Shown one piece after another: positions 60,101-64,000 of a DNA stretch of 64,000 nt. The translations under genes were made by a program, and so were the position numbers. The notes beneath the pieces were generated by a model, which was not told the origin of the DNA, did not search any database, and was given only the letters and a program-made list of their open reading frames with translations. This stretch comes from Lamellibrachia columna (taxonomy: Eukaryota > Annelida > Polychaeta > Sabellida > Siboglinidae), in NCBI GenBank assembly GCA_963662155.1, contig OY759271.1, forward strand, positions 17,822,228 to 17,886,227, in the 5' to 3' direction. Every line of letters starts with the position of its first letter. The first letter of the stretch is position 1.

Positions 60101-62085
60101 TCCAAGCATGCAACATTAATAATTAAACATCTATAGCTTTGTGTTATTTGTATTTTAAAAATCGATGTTCACAAATAACAGGAAGCTACCATCCCCGGCT
60201 TACATTGTGCTTCGTCGCCTGCTAATTGTCACATGAAACAGGTGCCACCAACCGAGACAGGATGGTATAAATCACAGGAACATGTATTTCTTTGTCGGGA
60301 CATGAATTCTCTGAATGCTCTGCTGTTGTAGCAGTTTTTATCAGCTGTCATCTGTTGTGATGGATACAGGGTCACTGCTCTTCCTGTCTGTGGGTCTTAC
60401 AAAACGTGTCTCCAAACATCTGGGTGGCTCATGCCTGGTCTTGTGTGAATGCAATCATTCATGAAAGACTTAATCTGGTGTGGCTAATGGTGCATATATT
60501 ATGTTACTGTGACACTCCACACCTTCAACAATTCTTTGAAACTCCTTCCTCAATTGAGTTAACCCATCAAAATCAGATTCACTGATGTGCAAATTTGTAA
60601 TATGTGAAAAGTTTAAGTAATATGTGCAGTCAGTTTAATAGGCGTGCGTATTTTTTTTAAATCATGTAAAAAATGTACTTTGTTATAGTTTGTAGATAGT
60701 ATGTAGATAGTATGTAGGGTACATTCTGTATATGGAGCTGGACCCGGTCAAAAATAATTTAATAGTTTGTCCAATGATTTTATCCAAACTAACAAATCTG
60801 TTGCAGTGAACACTAAATAGATTAATTTCTTTTGTGAACTGCGTCTGAAAGTAGAGGAATAAAACATTGAATTGAGGCAGGACCCTTAAAGTTTAGAACA
60901 CAATGTGGCCATATTTTAATGTAGGGCCTATATTTATTTTATGTATTTGGTTGTGTTGATAACTAGTTTGACTATTGATTTTGATGGCTGGATATGTAGA
61001 ACTAGTGGTGTATACTAATTCCTACAAACTACAAATGAACCGTAAGGAAAACTACTTTTATGAATTTGCGGCAAATATTTTTGAAAAATGTGGTCTTCAC
61101 GCAAGTATGCAACCACCCAGTAAATAAATACATCAGTATTTGGTCTAGCCATATCAGTCAGACATATAGTTTAAAAATAACACCTGAAAAAAGATTTTGG
61201 TGTGGGCTGTCTCTGTTACAGCCCTGGCCTTTATCATGGCAATGTCTGTTGTAGTTTTGGCTGAATTAAGTGCCAACCGAATAAACATTGATCAAAATGG
61301 CAATGGAAGCATCTGCTTTAGTTTAGAAGGCATTATCTAGTTGACATGCCAGAGGAAATGCTGGGGTCTTTACACTCTCAACAGTGTCAATCCAGGATAT
61401 TAATATGTTTTATAATAGCAATAAAAAATCTATTAAAATAGTTGAATATTACTTTCCATTCTTCATTCACATAGCATTTGCATTCGCAAATCTTGAATAG
61501 AGTTTAAGATATCTGATTCGATTAAAATGTCTATAAATGCTCAATTGTGCATATTTATGTTCATGTGCTTTTTTAATATTGTAAATTCAAGATTCAGTTT
61601 TATTTTTCATTGCTCTGTTGTTCAAAATGACAATAGACGACAGAGATTCATTTGTCATCAAGTCTGGCTGAAAGAAAAGTGATTTAAACTTTGTACAAAG
61701 CCCATAATGACCAGATAATGTGAATCTCTGAACAGAAATTTGAAGTGATGTGGAAATTGCCACCATGCAGGATTGTGCTGCTGAGCATTCAGAATGGAAT
61801 TACTCGTAAACCACAGATCTATCAGATCTGCAGGTTCGCTTTAGAAGTAGTAGAAATCCAGAAGAACAGATTTTCTCCTTATGAAAAGCAGCTTGAACAA
61901 CAAAGGGAGAAAAACGCCAATTTGAGGGTCTTTGGGAAGATATTTGAGCTTGCGTGTCAGGAATGCGAGGAAACTACATCACAGTGTAGTCATTGTCAGA
62001 ACTGTTCAACTGTACACAAATACACAAACAAAGTTTTCTTGTTGGCTGCACAGTCACAAGTTGATAGGATTCAAACAAGATGGCC

Positions 62086-62433
62086 ACCTCTCTCTCCCTC
62101 TCTCCCTCTCTCCCTCTCTCCCTCACTCCCTCTCCCCATCTCCCCCTCTCTCTCCCTCTCTCCCTCTCCCCTTCTCCCTCTCTCCCTCTCCCCCTCTCCC
62201 TCTCTCCCTCTCCCCCTCTCTCCCTCTCTCTCCCTCCCATCTCTCCCTCTCCCCCTCTCTCCCTCTCTCCCTCCCATCTCTCCCTCTCCCCCTCTCTCCC
62301 TCTCCCTCCCATCTCTCCCTCTCCCCCTCTCTCCCTCTCTCCCTCTCTCCCTCTCTCCCTCTCTCCCTCTCCCCCTCTCCCTCTCTACCTCTCTACCTCT
62401 CTCTCCCTCTCTTTCTCTCTCTCTCTCTCTCTT
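62086..62433. repeat. Polypyrimidine tract, (CTCTCCCT)n type
   Basis: About 350 bp of almost pure C and T on the plus strand. Mirror symmetry within it allows triplex (H-DNA) formation. The proline/leucine/serine frames over it are artefacts. Confidence 0.95.
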
Positions 62434-63635
62434 TTGCAAGTTTTTATATAAGAATGGTAGGTAATTTCAAAGCAACACTTTTAGCCAGGTGTGAGAACAT
62501 ATTGGCAGGACATGATGTGGAACTGTTTGATATGGTAAGTGTAGATAACAGATCAACCTCTTGTAAGGAGCAGATAAGTCCCAGCTGTTGAGGTATTTAC
62601 ATCAGATCATCATAAAGTAGACTCTCGTATCAGTAGCTGGCAGCTGTTTAAGTTAATGATCTTTATGGTTTATTACATATTAAACATTTTCAAAGACACT
62701 TCAGCCTTAGTTAATTCAAGGATACAGACAAAAATGTAGCTCACGTGGAGCCTGTTTTGAGAGAACAAGAATTTATACAAGAATAGGAAGCCATGTCTGG
62801 AGTAGATTTCAGTGTTGCTCTAATGCACTGTAGTTAATTTGTACACGCTGTATGTAACTCCTACATTTCTATTATGTAACAAATTATACAGGTACAGTTC
62901 TCACAATGCTCACATTACATCACTTTTGATATGTGACACTGTAATTGTATTTCACTGGAAACACACACAATGATCATCTCCATCAGCCTGATGCCAGACA
63001 AGATTCGGAATTAGACCCTAGACTTATTAAGTCTGGCTGAGAATCCTAATTAATACCTGTCATATAGTGTGGTATTACAGTGTTTGTTTATTTTTGGCAA
63101 ACCTTGCAAAACAATCTAAGAATGTAGCAACAAACAGATGGCATATTAAAACAAATTCCAGGTGGGGTGAAATGTGAGCCCCATGTTTGTGAGAGCTATT
63201 CCAAAAGCAGCATTTTTGCAAACTTTTTCCAGTGCAGATGGTTTTGTACTGGCAGCGTCTGAAACCAGACACTGGTCATTGCAAGGATGTTTTGAAACAA
63301 CAATTTTATGAACCATGCAAGGGTAATAGCATAGCTGGGGTCAGATTACCTAGGGTCATGAACTTGTGCAGTTGAGTGGAACACCCTTTGAGAATTAACT
63401 GGTATGTTGTTTTTTGTAATTACAAAGTTGTTTCTCATTTTTCATATTGTGTTCTTTAGGTTTGTGTTGATGAATATTAACTTTTAGCATTACAATTAAT
63501 GTATATTAATGTGTACTAAGTGAAAAGAAGGCATCTATATTACTCACTGGAGCAAGGGACTCGGCCAATAACTTATTAAATTTTTTTTATTTATAAGTAT
63601 AAAATGCACAGTTTATGTGTTGAAATTGATGAGTG

Positions 63636-64000
63636 ACTGCTGAATGCATGTACTTGTGTGTGACTGTCGAGTGCATGTACTTGTGTGTGACTGTCGAGTG
63701 CATGTACTTGTGTGTGACTGTCGAGTGCATGTACTTGTGTGTGACTGTCGAGTGCATGTACTTGTGTATGACTGTCGAGTGCATGTACTTGTGTGTGACT
63801 GTCGAGTGCATGTACTTGTGTATGACTGCTGAGTGCATGTACTTGTGTATGACTGCCGAGTGCATGTACTTGTGTGTGACGGTCGAGTGCATGTACTTGT
63901 GTATGACTGTCGAGTGCATGTACTTGTGTTTGACTGTCGAGTGCATGTACTTGTGTGTGACTGTCGAGTGCATGTACTTGTGTATGACTGTCGAGTGCAT
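63636..64000. repeat. 27-bp minisatellite, at least 13.5 copies, continues past right edge
   Basis: Units ACTGTCGAGTGCATGTACTT plus GTGTGTG, with variants GTGTATG, CTGAG, CCGAG and GGTCG. Both strands stay open because 27 is a multiple of 3. Confidence 0.97.

Larger units (their letters stand above)
44800..63600. other. CpG-poor repeat-rich region without a supported gene
   Basis: No exon of ephrin or another recognised family was found on either strand. The sequence outside the listed repeats is AT-rich with scattered short open frames. It may be intergenic or a long intron of a gene with exons outside the window. The 239-codon frame at 61745-62464 depends on a CT-rich tract and is not supported. 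Confidence 0.5.

Noticed and set aside
61745..62591. 239- and 219-codon frames ending in proline/leucine/serine runs
   Set aside because: Most of the length is the CT tract. The first about 110 codons resemble no family and have no splice or promoter support.
63587..64000. 137-codon minus-strand frame with KYMHSTVTH repeats
   Set aside because: A frame over a 27-bp minisatellite; no unique coding sequence at either end.

Overview
This is animal nuclear DNA. Genes are split by GT-AG introns, coding density is very low, and micro- and minisatellites are abundant. The protein families (leprecan/prolyl 3-hydroxylase, ephrin, anoctamin) are metazoan. CpG is strongly mosaic: the promoter at 5.6-7.3 kb and the whole block 34.4-44.4 kb, introns included, are CpG-rich, while most of the rest is CpG-poor. 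That pattern fits an invertebrate with mosaic gene-body methylation. A mollusc or other lophotrochozoan is my best guess, but nothing here fixes the phylum.

Layout. (1) 1-6.2 kb, minus strand: the first two coding exons of a secreted leprecan/CRTAP-family protein; the rest lies beyond the left edge. (2) 6.23-6.88 kb: a compact head-to-head promoter. (3) 6.88-7.01 kb, plus strand: the signal-peptide exon of an ephrin, ending in a good splice donor; no later ephrin exon was recognised. (4) 7-34.4 kb: CpG-poor DNA without a recognisable exon, probably ephrin intron 1 or intergenic, holding MITE-like inverted-repeat elements and small tandem repeats. (5) 34.8-42.05 kb, minus strand: an almost complete anoctamin (TMEM16) gene of 11 firm exons plus one probable upstream exon, ending in a stop codon and a poly(A) signal. 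(6) 43.7-44.4 kb: a retroposon fragment with an L2-type 3' stem-loop tail. (7) 44.5-64 kb: CpG-poor DNA without a supported gene but with many minisatellite arrays (periods 16, 18, 21, 26, 27, 37, about 81 and about 150 bp), the last running off the right edge.

The three genes are not an operon. The leprecan and ephrin genes share a promoter region and both encode secretory-pathway proteins. The anoctamin lies opposite to the ephrin and may be nested in an ephrin intron. The most interesting observations are: a 45-bp in-frame repeat array in the anoctamin TM9-TM10 loop exon that repeats candidate 3' splice sites in one phase; replacement by Asn of one acidic residue of the anoctamin calcium site; and the sharp CpG boundaries around the anoctamin gene.
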